Shown: piece after piece, positions 1 through 6,016 of the stretch
Layout: each line of letters begins with the position of its first letter
Position numbering within the stretch: the stretch's first letter is position 1
DNA from: DATEOR01 sp046733475
GTDB taxonomy: Bacteria > Actinomycetota > Thermoleophilia > Gaiellales > Gaiellaceae
NCBI GenBank assembly: GCA_046733475.1
Contig: JBKPPF010000074.1
Location: 1 to 14,777 of the forward strand
Length of the DNA stretch: 14,777 bases
Direction: 5' to 3'
Made by a program: the position numbers and the translations under genes
The notes under the pieces: generated by a model
Databases searched by the model: none
The model's input: only the letters and a program-made list of their open reading frames with translations
What the model was told of the DNA's origin: nothing

Positions 1-157
1 GGTACGGCCAGAGCCTGCTGCCAGGCTCGACTTCGGACATGGTCGCGCCGATCAGCTCACCGCCGATGCGTTCGCCGACACCCACACCTTTGCGGCGCCA
101 GCCCTCGCGGTCCCGCGTCCCATCCCACTCGTCGCTGTTGATGTTGAAAGTCTTCAC
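1..157 (-). CDS. Cupin-domain protein, N-terminal part only (runs off the left edge)
   Basis: Reading the minus strand from a GTG at 157-155 gives about 52 residues beginning VKTFNINSDEWDGTRDREGW, followed by a glycine-rich stretch with GGELIGATMSEVEPGSRLWP. This matches the usual opening of small single-domain cupins: a short N-terminal strand, then a GxxLGG-type strand and an E-L/V-x-PG-x-R turn just before the metal-binding HxH box. That box lies outside the window, so metal binding and substrate cannot be judged. An in-frame TAG lies about 30 bases upstream of the GTG, which leaves this as the only reasonable start (an in-frame CTG is less likely). The Shine-Dalgarno site is weak. The gene follows the S51 peptidase gene on the same strand with about a 95-base gap, so co-transcription is possible. 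The fold call is fairly safe; the function is unknown. Confidence 0.7.
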   Translation of the reverse strand, partial: MKTFNINSDEWDGTRDREGWRRKGVGVGERIGGELIGATMSEVEPGSRLWPY

Positions 158-252
158 TCGGTGAAGGCATCCAATCAGAGCAGCCTATGTGTCGTGCTTG
201 GTCGCTCAGTCTCCTCAGGTGACATTCCCGAACGCTGGCCCAGGTCTCAGTC

Positions 253-921
253 CTAGGGCGTGAGCAGTTTCCAGTGCCCCTCGGAGATGACCTCGACGGT
301 ACCGTCGACCACTTTGAAGGCGGTCTCGTCGTCGATCGCGTACGCCGGGCCTGACAAGCGGGCCGCCCATTCCTCTGCGGTGGCCATCGTGTTCCACGGC
401 AGGTCAGGGTTATCGAGGTGCGGGAAGATCGAGAAGTCGACGATCCCTAGGGTGCGGTCGTCTGTCGCTGACGGCCACATCACGAAGTCGTCACCGATCC
501 GGGGGGTCATCACCATGCTTCCGGCGCTCACCCCAACCCAGACCGTCTCGGGCAGCGTCGCCAGGAGGTCCGCCAGTCCGCTCTGCCGCATCCAGTGGCA
601 CAGGTACGTCGCATCGCCGCCCTCGACGAGCAGGACATCCGTCTCTCGGACCAGCGGGACCCAGCGTTCCGCGTCAAGGCTCGGCAGGGCGGTGAGCTCC
701 AGCACTCCCATCGACTTCCAGCCCAGTCCGACCGTGGGAGTGCCAGTCTCCTGCCCGCTGATGCACCGCCACGCCTGGCGAGGACCCGCCATGGGATGCC
801 CGTACAACGCCGTGGGAATGCAGAGGGCGTCGCACTCGGCGGTCGGCTTGCCCAGCAGCTCGACCAGTGCGTCGTGGATGCTCGGGTTCTTGATGCCGGC
901 GGACGTAAGAAGAAGCTTCAA
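253..921 (-). CDS. Peptidase S51 family protein (dipeptidase E-like)
   Basis: The 222-aa product starts MKLLLTSAGI, the typical opening of S51 peptidases (PepE alpha-aspartyl dipeptidase is about 229 aa). Visible family motifs are VEGGDATYL (about residues 99-107), the nucleophile elbow GVSAGSMV with the catalytic serine at about residue 132, and IFPH with the expected catalytic histidine at about residue 168. An acidic IDDETAF segment lies near residue 195. Family members are cytoplasmic serine hydrolases, usually cleaving Asp-X dipeptides; cyanophycinase is a relative. No signal peptide or membrane segment is visible. The start is a TTG preceded by a strong AGGAGG about four bases upstream, rather close but the only good ribosome site. 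A cupin gene follows downstream. The exact substrate is unproven, and a general S51 hydrolase is the safe call. Confidence 0.88.
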   Translation of the reverse strand: MKLLLTSAGIKNPSIHDALVELLGKPTAECDALCIPTALYGHPMAGPRQAWRCISGQETGTPTVGLGWKSMGVLELTALPSLDAERWVPLVRETDVLLVEGGDATYLCHWMRQSGLADLLATLPETVWVGVSAGSMVMTPRIGDDFVMWPSATDDRTLGIVDFSIFPHLDNPDLPWNTMATAEEWAARLSGPAYAIDDETAFKVVDGTVEVISEGHWKLLTP

Positions 922-1281
922 GTTGCCTCCTGAATTCGTTGGTGTAAGCGAGAACGTTCCCGCCGCTTACGGATGCGTACGCGGCGGAAGCTGCTCCGGG
1001 CCGAGCTACCGTTCGAGGCGCTCATTGGCCAAAAATGCCCCCGAGGACTTGCCAGAGGGACTTGGTTGAGAACCCGGCCTCGAGACCTCCAACTATACGA
1101 GGGCCTGAGCAGCGAATGGCCACGCATTGGCCGTTGAGCTTCAGGGGCTGGCCTTCATAGACGCACCCATGAGCTACCGGCGCAACAGCCGGCGCAGGAT
1201 CATGGAGCGCTGGCTGTCTGAGCGACCATCCGCCCGATGGAGGGCTCTCGGTGGGAGGCTCACTCCTAACGCCGAGTGCGC
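922..1281. other. Intergenic stretch, no convincing gene
   Basis: This 360-base stretch separates the S51 gene start from the 3' end of the small membrane-protein gene at 1282. Short open frames exist on both strands, but none has a family motif, a good ribosome site or believable amino-acid composition. It should contain the promoter of the S51 gene. I see no clear -10/-35 pair and no terminator hairpin with a T-run. Confidence 0.5.
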
Positions 1282-1566
1282 TTATTCCTTACCACGGAGC
1301 AGCATGACCCGGCCGGACCGGCTATGGCGACGCCACCGAGGCCCGAGCCCCTGCTGTTCGTAGCGATCAATCGTGTCGCCGATGAGCCAGAACATGGGCG
1401 GCCACAGTCCAACAAAGAGAGCGCGGCGTTCGGCGTTGCCGCGCTCCTCTTGATCGACCGTCTTCGCGCGGATCCACAGTCCTATGCAAAGACCCACCGA
1501 GGCAAACGATGCGGAGTGGACGTGCCAGCTCCTCAATCCGGTTGCGTGGAGTCGAGCGGCGAGCAT
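1282..1566 (-). CDS. Small conserved actinobacterial membrane protein (unknown function)
   Basis: The 94-aa product contains SWHVHSASFASVGLCIGLWI, a likely membrane segment at about residues 13-32. It is followed by a charged turn (KTVDQEERG) and the segment NAERRALFVGLWPPMFWLIG, which continues into DTIDRYEQQ. From memory, this NAERR-[AG]-[IL]-FVGLW-x-P motif is common in small uncharacterised actinobacterial proteins; I know no function. Two membrane-associated helices joined by a short charged loop are the likely topology. I chose the ATG at 1566 because AGAAGG lies just upstream. An in-frame ATG 12 codons earlier (1602) would add residues with no family likeness. The C-terminal 25 residues are basic. 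The gene is divergent from the DUF1990 pair with about 82 bases between starts. Confidence 0.72.
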   Translation of the reverse strand: MLAARLHATGLRSWHVHSASFASVGLCIGLWIRAKTVDQEERGNAERRALFVGLWPPMFWLIGDTIDRYEQQGLGPRWRRHSRSGRVMLLRGKE

Positions 1567-1611
1567 GATCCTTCTTTTCCCGCTTGCGTAATCGCCACGC
1601 ACAGATGGCTG

Positions 1612-1636
1612 GTGTCATGGCTACCGCAAGGGGTAG
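1612..1636 (+). promoter_or_regulatory. Candidate sigma-B/F-type promoter for the DUF1990 pair
   Basis: GTGT at 1612-1615 and GGGTAG at 1631-1636 are separated by 15 bases. This is one mismatch in each half from the GTTT/GGGTAT pattern known for sigma-B/sigma-F general stress promoters. The -10-like box lies 12 bases before the ATG at 1649, which would give a very short or absent leader if that start is right. It is weaker than the other three sites in the window. Confidence 0.35.
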
Positions 1637-1648
1637 TCCAATGCATCG

Positions 1649-2365
1649 ATGCCGAAGCGTCCTCCGTTCTCTCGTCGCCTTGCCACCGCCGCTACCTGGC
1701 CCTTCGGTCTCGCGTTGACGTCGTGGACATACATGTGGCGGACAACGCCGATGCACCGCCGGGAAGAGCGGGGCTCGACGGTCGTCGACGCGCCCCCGCC
1801 GCTGCCCGAAGGAGTGCCCCGCACCGAACTGCAGCCTCCAGCGGACGGCGTCGGTCCGCTCTTCCACCGGACCTATCGCACACGCATCCGTAACACTCGC
1901 GTGTCTCCGGAGGAGCTCGTCGCGACGATCCGTGCGGATCTAAACCGGGTGGCACCCACAGAGTTCGCGCGCTTCTTCAAGGTTCATGGCGACAAAGAGG
2001 AAATGGCCGTTGGCGACGAGTACCTCGTTCGCATGCCTGGGCCATGGGACGGGCCCGTGCGCGTCGTCGCGCTGACGCCGCGCTCGTTTCGCCTCGCTAC
2101 GTTGGACGGCCACTTGGAAGCGGGTCAAATCGAGTTCACGGCCGCAAGAGATGATGAGCTGGTGTTCGAGATCGAATCGTGGGCGCGTGCAGGCGACCGC
2201 CTCTGCGACCTCCTCTACCAACGGCTTCGCATGGCGAAGGAAATCCAGCTCCACATGTGGACTTCGTTCCTCGAGCAGGTCGCGAAGCTCGCCGGCGGCC
2301 GGATGAGTGGGGGCATCCAGATCGTCACACGGCGCGTCGACGACGTCGGCCAGCTCGATGGCTGA
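1649..2365 (+). CDS. DUF1990 family protein with N-terminal hydrophobic segment
   Basis: The 238-aa product matches the actinobacterial DUF1990 family. It has a paired FHRTYRTRI opening (about residues 72-80) and the strand-turn PWDGPVRVVALTP. The diagnostic GHLEAGQIEF segment follows (about residue 154 on), then FEIESWARAGDRL and a helical C-terminus. The family has no established activity. The first 45 residues carry a hydrophobic stretch, TAATWPFGLALTSWTYMW, so the protein may be membrane-associated. Such an N-terminus occurs in relatives as I remember them, which supports the ATG at 1649. Alternative starts are the in-frame ATGs at 1733 and 1751; none has a strong Shine-Dalgarno site. The stop overlaps the next gene's start by 8 bases, indicating translational coupling with a paralogue. 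Confidence 0.78.
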   Translation: MPKRPPFSRRLATAATWPFGLALTSWTYMWRTTPMHRREERGSTVVDAPPPLPEGVPRTELQPPADGVGPLFHRTYRTRIRNTRVSPEELVATIRADLNRVAPTEFARFFKVHGDKEEMAVGDEYLVRMPGPWDGPVRVVALTPRSFRLATLDGHLEAGQIEFTAARDDELVFEIESWARAGDRLCDLLYQRLRMAKEIQLHMWTSFLEQVAKLAGGRMSGGIQIVTRRVDDVGQLDG

Positions 2366-3056
2366 CTCGACGTTAAGGGATCCTCGAGCTCGGCGCGCCC
2401 TCGACGCTCTCCATGCAAAGAAGCCGAATTTCGATCCCGCTCAGCCAGCATTGTTCACTCGCGAGCACGGCTGGCGTATCGACGACTACTGCCAGCCGCT
2501 GCCCGCCGAGCCGCCCGGCCCCCCACTCGCGAACGGAAGTTGGGAAGTAGCGCGGCGGCTGATGCGCAGCTACGAATTTGCCGACCCCTCCATTGTGCGC
2601 GCTATCTACTACGACGATCGGCCTCTCGAAGGCCGGGACATGCTCCTTGAACTCCGTTTCTTCGGCCTTCGCTTCCACGCCGGTGTGCGCATTGCCGCAG
2701 TCCGCGACGAAACGACAAGGACGGAAGGCCACGAGACGCGGATCTGGGGCTGGAGCTACCGCACACTGCAGGGGCACTTGGAGATGGGTCAGATGGATTA
2801 CGAGGTCTGGAAACGCCTCGACAGCGGTGCCGTCGACTTCCGCATACACGTCGTCTCGCGTTCGGCCACGATCCGCAATCGGCTCATCCGGGCCGGTTTT
2901 CACCTCTTTGGTCGGCGCGAGCAGCGGCGCTTCGCCCGCCACGCTTGCGAGCGAATGGCACGTCTAGTGACTGCAGAACTGACCCCGGAACCCTCCTCGC
3001 CGCCTGCGCGGGCTGCCGACAACATAGTGGTGTCGCCCATTGACGAATATCAATGA
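2358..3056 (+). CDS. Second DUF1990 family protein
   Basis: The 232-aa product, starting MADSTLRDPR, is a divergent paralogue of the preceding gene. It keeps the family core: WEVARRLMRSYEFADPSIVR, a strand-rich middle with LELRFFGLRFHAGVRI, and the hallmark GHLEMGQMDYEV (compare GHLEAGQIEF in its neighbour). The core ends FRIHVVSRSA and is followed by a basic helix with RREQRRFARHACERM. Unlike its neighbour it has no N-terminal hydrophobic segment, so it should be cytoplasmic or peripheral. The ATG at 2358 overlaps the upstream stop (ATGGCTGA arrangement), implying coupled translation. An earlier in-frame start at 2307 would lie deep inside the first gene and is unlikely. The C-terminal 25 residues look disordered. 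The function is unknown. The strict pairing suggests the two act together. Confidence 0.75.
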   Translation: MADSTLRDPRARRALDALHAKKPNFDPAQPALFTREHGWRIDDYCQPLPAEPPGPPLANGSWEVARRLMRSYEFADPSIVRAIYYDDRPLEGRDMLLELRFFGLRFHAGVRIAAVRDETTRTEGHETRIWGWSYRTLQGHLEMGQMDYEVWKRLDSGAVDFRIHVVSRSATIRNRLIRAGFHLFGRREQRRFARHACERMARLVTAELTPEPSSPPARAADNIVVSPIDEYQ

Positions 3057-3365
3057 GGCGAAGTAAACGAGCTTGGCGTTTGCCGGCATAGGCTGCTCTG
3101 GGCTTTCCAGCCCGATGCTGATGGCTCGTATGAGGCTTGCGTGGCGAACGCCGAGCCTCATATTCGAGTTCAGCGCGCGAGGCCTTCGCTAGACCGATCT
3201 TCTGGTCTGGTCGTGGGGACTCCCGCAGGCTTGGACGGACATCCCGCTGTCTCAATACGCCGGGAGGATTGCCATCTCGCGACAGTGAGGAACTCTGGTT
3301 GCCAGTTCTCGGGCGTCGTCTTTCTCACATAGACGGCCAAGGAGCCGCCGCAGCCTCCGACGGTT
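3057..3365 (+). other. Gene-free, hairpin-rich stretch before a terminator; possible structured 3' UTR or ncRNA
   Basis: No credible coding frame is seen here on either strand. Several inverted repeats are visible on the plus strand: GGGCT-TTCC-AGCCC at 3100-3113, a 9-bp perfect stem at 3129-3137/3154-3162 with nested pairing, AGACC/GGTCT near 3192-3209, and a bulged stem at 3290-3308 (CTGG-TTG-CCAG closed by GAA/TTC). The stretch leads straight into an intrinsic terminator. It could be a long structured trailer of the DUF1990 transcript or an independent small RNA. No RNase P, tmRNA or 6S landmark was recognised. Confidence 0.35.
3129..3162 (+). repeat. Strong inverted repeat (hairpin)
   Basis: TATGAGGCT at 3129-3137 is the exact reverse complement of AGCCTCATA at 3154-3162. 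The 16 bases between can pair further, either GCGT/ACGC or GGC/GCC. It lies in non-coding sequence, so coding constraint does not explain it. Confidence 0.7.
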
Positions 3366-3410
3366 GGGTGGCCACCCGTTCGCCGGGGCGGCCACCCAGA
3401 TTGTTTTTTT
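3364..3410 (+). terminator. Intrinsic (Rho-independent) terminator
   Basis: GGGTGGCC at 3366-3373 pairs perfectly with GGCCACCC at 3390-3397, extended by a T-A pair. It is followed within a few bases by seven T residues at 3404-3410. The orientation is for plus-strand transcripts, so it ends the DUF1990 transcript or an RNA from 3057-3365. The T-run also contributes to the stop codon (TAA, minus strand) of the convergent DUF3618 gene. Confidence 0.85.
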
Positions 3411-3936
3411 ACCGGCCTTCCGATGATTCGCTTTGAGTGCGATCCTGAAGCGTCGCGCTCAGCTCCTGACCTTGGTCGCGGCCGGATTCCTTGGCGGTCT
3501 TGACCGCCGCGCCGGCAGCCTCCTGGGCCACCTGCTTGCCCCGATCGACTGCTTCGCTCGCCGTGTCCTTGGCAGCTTCCGTCAGGCGATCAGACATCTC
3601 GCCGAAGTTCTCATTCTCGACGCGCGTCTGCGGGATGAGTGTGCCGACGAGGAAGCCCACGGCGACTCCCCCAATCGCCAGGCCCAGCGGGTTACTTTCA
3701 GCCGTGCTCCGCAGCTGGTGGACGCCACGCTTCGCAGCTTGGCGATGAGGCACTACCCCACTGACGCTGTCCTTGGCACCGGTCAACTTCGACTTCACTG
3801 CTTCCTTCTTCTCGTCGACGTAGTCACCCACGCGAGCTCCGACATCGGTCTTGTAGCTGAGCGCATCGACCTCGTCCCCGACCCGCTCCCTCGTTTGCTC
3901 TATCTGCGCGCGGATGACGCTCGTGTCTTCGCCCAT
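3409..3936 (-). CDS. DUF3618 domain membrane protein
   Basis: The 175-aa product starts MGEDTSVIRAQIEQTRERVG. This is the DUF3618 signature (an IRxxIEQTRxxxG/D helix followed by DALSYKTDVGARV). An amphipathic linker follows (about residues 40-75), then one membrane segment, NPLGLAIGGVAVGFLVGTL, at about residues 81-99. The C-terminal tail is long, alanine-rich and charged, with Lys/Glu/Gln-rich helical character. The predicted topology is a cytoplasmic N-terminus with a single anchor. GGAGG lies about 8 bases before the ATG at 3936, an excellent ribosome site, although the open frame continues upstream to 4464. The gene overlaps the end of the Holin-X-like gene by 37 bases and is the last gene of the three-gene operon. 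DUF3618 proteins are uncharacterised but are often found with Holin-X and YqjD-like partners. Confidence 0.82.
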   Translation of the reverse strand: MGEDTSVIRAQIEQTRERVGDEVDALSYKTDVGARVGDYVDEKKEAVKSKLTGAKDSVSGVVPHRQAAKRGVHQLRSTAESNPLGLAIGGVAVGFLVGTLIPQTRVENENFGEMSDRLTEAAKDTASEAVDRGKQVAQEAAGAAVKTAKESGRDQGQELSATLQDRTQSESSEGR

Positions 3937-4325
3937 TCCACGTCCTCCTTCACTGTCTCGATGGTTTGCTCTGGCACTGGCTTCCCCGCATCGGCGACCC
4001 TCTCCTTGCCTTGGCGGGCGAGCACGAAGGCAACTGCCGCGAGGACGACCCCCACGATGAGCGCCGCTGCCCAATCCGCCAGGAAGAGCGAAAAGAGGAG
4101 GACGAGAAACGCGGTCAACGCGCCGGAGGCGCACAGACCGATGACCCCCGCTCCGCCGAACATCCCGAGTCCGGGTGCCGCCGTTCTTCCCTTCTCCGCC
4201 ATTTCCGCCGTCGCGAGTTCGATCTCCTGCCGCACGAGCAACGAGAGATCGCTCGTGAGATCCTTCGCCACCTCTGCGATCGGGCGCTCGCGCTGGTCGC
4301 TCTGCATATCGCTCTCGCTCGCCAT
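3900..4325 (-). CDS. Holin-X / DUF1469 (YqjE-like) membrane protein
   Basis: The 141-aa product begins MASESDMQSDQRERPIAEVA. It has a conserved amphipathic lead, DLTSDLSLLVRQEIELATAE (about residues 22-41), typical of the putative actinobacterial Holin-X superfamily (Phage_holin_3_6, DUF1469; YqjE in E. coli). Two membrane helices follow in the family's usual positions (about 55-80 and 84-105), then a charged tail. Despite the family name there is no evidence for lysis, and no phage gene lies nearby. The housekeeping relatives sit in yqjCDEK-type stress operons. I chose the ATG at 4325 because the family similarity begins just after it and it lies only five bases after the upstream stop. The ATG at 4307 is an alternative. 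The gene shares overlap or tight spacing with both neighbours, so it is part of one operon. Confidence 0.82.
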   Translation of the reverse strand: MASESDMQSDQRERPIAEVAKDLTSDLSLLVRQEIELATAEMAEKGRTAAPGLGMFGGAGVIGLCASGALTAFLVLLFSLFLADWAAALIVGVVLAAVAFVLARQGKERVADAGKPVPEQTIETVKEDVEWAKTRASSARR

Positions 4326-4330
4326 TCCGA

Positions 4331-4927
4331 CTACCTGGACGAGCGTGTTGGCGACGTCTCCGCGAGGGGCTCCTCGGTTCCAAGGCCGGGGGCTTCGGAC
4401 CCAGGCCGGGATGTGCTCTGGTCGTTTCCGCTCGCGAACTCCGGTTGCGATGTTGAATAGCCATCGCTCGAGCCGAGGTCGTCGCTGTAACGCCTCTCCG
4501 ATGAGGCCTTCACGAAGCGCGCCGCTGCAACGCCGCCCAAGAGGCCCAGCCCCGCGAGCATCCACGGCCGCCGCCGAGCGAGGCCTTCCACATCGCGCAT
4601 GAAGTCGTCACCGCTCTTCTGCTCGAGGTAGACCCCTAGACGCTCGAGGCGGTCGGCGGCTTGGCCCGTAAGCTCGGCCGCTCCCGCTCGCCCGTTTCCC
4701 TCGGCACCGAGATCGTTGCCGCTCCGTCGAAGCGCTTCTGCGACCGAGCGTACTTGCGATCCCACCTCCGTCGAGCGCTGGTCGAACTGCTCGCGCAGGC
4801 GAACGGAGCCCTGCTCGCGCAGCTCGGAACCCTTCTCCTGTGCGACTGACGTCGCCTCCTGCATCTTCGACGAGGCCTGTCCGGTCAGGCTGTCCTGAGC
4901 CGCCGCCTCGTCCATGGGCTGTGCCAT
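4331..4927 (-). CDS. YqjD/ElaB-like coiled-coil protein with C-terminal membrane anchor
   Basis: The 198-aa product begins MAQPMDEAAAQDSLTGQASS. It has a long Gln/Glu/Ser/Arg-rich helical region (about residues 15-110) that looks like amphipathic coiled coil. Next comes GDDFMRDVEGLARRRPWML, leading into a single hydrophobic segment, AGLGLLGGVAAARFVKAS (about 124-141). The tail is Ser/Glu/Pro-rich and disordered. The RRPW motif before a glycine-rich membrane helix is shared with YqjD/ElaB-like and related stress-induced membrane proteins. E. coli YqjD and ElaB are inner-membrane proteins that bind ribosomes in stationary phase; whether this one does is unknown. A strong Shine-Dalgarno (AGGAGGG) lies 5 bases before the ATG. 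It is the first gene of a tight three-gene operon, 5 bases from the Holin-X-like gene. Confidence 0.75.
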   Translation of the reverse strand: MAQPMDEAAAQDSLTGQASSKMQEATSVAQEKGSELREQGSVRLREQFDQRSTEVGSQVRSVAEALRRSGNDLGAEGNGRAGAAELTGQAADRLERLGVYLEQKSGDDFMRDVEGLARRRPWMLAGLGLLGGVAAARFVKASSERRYSDDLGSSDGYSTSQPEFASGNDQSTSRPGSEAPGLGTEEPLAETSPTRSSR

Positions 4928-4984
4928 TTAGACCCTCCTGTTGTTTTCGACCTTTCACCGAGACGTGAGGCGCCAACGGGCATC

Positions 4985-5009
4985 TCACCCCAGTGCTTCC
5001 TTGAAGTAC
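4985..5009 (-). promoter_or_regulatory. Weak sigma-B-like site upstream of the three-gene operon
   Basis: Read on the minus strand, GTAC (5009-5006), 15 bases and GGGTGA (4990-4985) resemble the spacing of the better sites in this window. The match to GTTT/GGGTAT is poor. It lies 57 bases before the ATG at 4927. This is suggestive only; the operon could equally be read through from the 97-aa gene 89 bases upstream. Confidence 0.15.
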
Positions 5010-5016
5010 GTACGCC

Positions 5017-5310
5017 TTAGTAGCGGCGCGTGCTCTCGTCTGGGTCGCGGTGGGCTGTGGCGACCTTGGCGAGACCCCTGCTGACGATGTAGGCGGCGGC
5101 GACGAACCCGACGATCACCCAAGCCCGCGGGGCATCGAAATTGTCCGCGACGGCCGCCGCAATCAGTGTTGCGACGATGATGCCAAGCATCGCCCAGAAC
5201 TCCGTCGTCAGCGGAGCCCATTTGGTCTCGGAACGGCGACCTGTAAGTCGTGTCCCGGTCGACTCCATCCGCTCGCCGACCGATCTCTCGGTCGCATCCT
5301 GCGTTGCCAT
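5017..5310 (-). CDS. Small two-helix membrane protein (paralogue of the 8360-8638 gene)
   Basis: The 97-aa product begins MATQDATERSVGERMESTGT. It has a conserved ETKWAPLTTEFWAMLG segment that starts the first membrane helix (about residues 38-56). After a short DNFDAPRAW loop comes a second helix ending in AAYIVSRGLAK (about 63-83), then a charged tail. It is about 60% identical by eye to the 92-aa protein at 8360-8638. From memory, this family of small bitopic proteins is common in actinobacteria and has no assigned role. The ATG at 5310 has GAGGAAGGGG just upstream, the same ribosome site as its paralogue, and a sigma-B-like promoter 35-59 bases upstream. The open frame extends to 5829, but the upstream part is not family-like. 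The YqjD-like operon follows 89 bases downstream on the same strand. Confidence 0.85.
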   Translation of the reverse strand: MATQDATERSVGERMESTGTRLTGRRSETKWAPLTTEFWAMLGIIVATLIAAAVADNFDAPRAWVIVGFVAAAYIVSRGLAKVATAHRDPDESTRRY

Positions 5311-6016
5311 ATCAGACCCCTTCCTCGAGTTACGAAGGCTGGATGTGCCCGGCAGCACGCTGAGGAAACAAAGACAAAGCGGTATCGAGTGGGGTAATCG
5401 ACAACGCATGCAGTGGGCAGTCTTTGGAACGAGGCAAACTTGAACATTCGACAGCTCCCCCCAGCGCCGGACCCACGTCTCTGCAAAGCCCAAGGCGAGA
5501 CCGTCCGACGCACACCGACGATCGCCAAGGATGAGCGCATCCGCGCGGTCGTGCCTTCGACCTGACCCCCTTCGAACAAGGCCGACACTGAGCACAAGGA
5601 TTTCCACGTCTGGGACTCCTATATGGAGAAGGGACAGCGCGGGGCCGGAGCTGCTCGTGCGGCGGCAGGGGAGCGCCGGCCGGCATTTCAACCCCGGGAC
5701 AAGGTCGCTCCGGCCCCGCTCGATTCTGTCGCTCGCAAGAGGCTGAGCCACTCCAAGGGCGTTCTGGAGCCGCTCTGATGCCCGCGTAGTGAGCCCCCGT
5801 CCCGGCAACGTCTTCGCGCGGCTCGACACGACGAGCGTTAGTTGGTGGTCGGCCTCGCCTTCACTGCGGCGGCGACACCCCTGCTTGCCGTGGTCGGAAA
5901 CATCAGCGTTTCATGGACCCTTGTCCCGTTAACACTGGCCAGGTGTGACGCACGTCAGCGTCTCCTTCGCGCCCCCTACGGGTTTGGATTGAGCGGGCTA
6001 GCTACCTGGCAAATGT
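5311..6016. other. Long intergenic region with one promoter and no convincing gene
   Basis: These 706 bases lie between the end of glgC and the 97-aa gene. I see the sigma-B-like promoter at 5345-5369 and an inverted repeat TGACG-CA-CGTCA at 5946-5957. A short CTACCT/AGGTAG inverted repeat (6002-6024) spans the glgC stop and lacks a T-run. Short frames around 5460-5570 and 5580-5770 (plus) have somewhat gene-like composition but no start site or recognisable family. They may be remnants. Confidence 0.4.
5345..5369 (-). promoter_or_regulatory. Sigma-B/F-type promoter of the 97-aa membrane protein
   Basis: On the minus strand, GTTT (5369-5366), 15 bases and GGGCAC (5350-5345) match the general-stress sigma pattern GTTT-N14-16-GGGTAT, with C for T in the -10 box. 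It lies 34 bases before the ATG at 5310. The paralogue at 8360 has GTTT-N15-GGGCAT 30 bases before its ATG. Confidence 0.6.

Noticed and set aside
1127..1363. 78-aa plus-strand frame
   Set aside because: It starts at a TTG without a ribosome site, overlaps the better supported minus-strand gene at 1282-1566, and becomes Arg/Pro/Ser-rich like an antisense shadow.
4331..4927. Holin-type lysis cassette together with 3900-4325
   Set aside because: The Holin-X name is historical. No endolysin or other phage gene is nearby, and the neighbours are housekeeping-type stress membrane proteins.
5581..5773. Plus-strand frame reading HKDFHVWDSYMEKGQRGAGA and on to a TGA
   Set aside because: It has somewhat gene-like composition but no start codon with a ribosome site before the internal ATG, no recognisable family, and a stop just upstream. 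At best it is a remnant.
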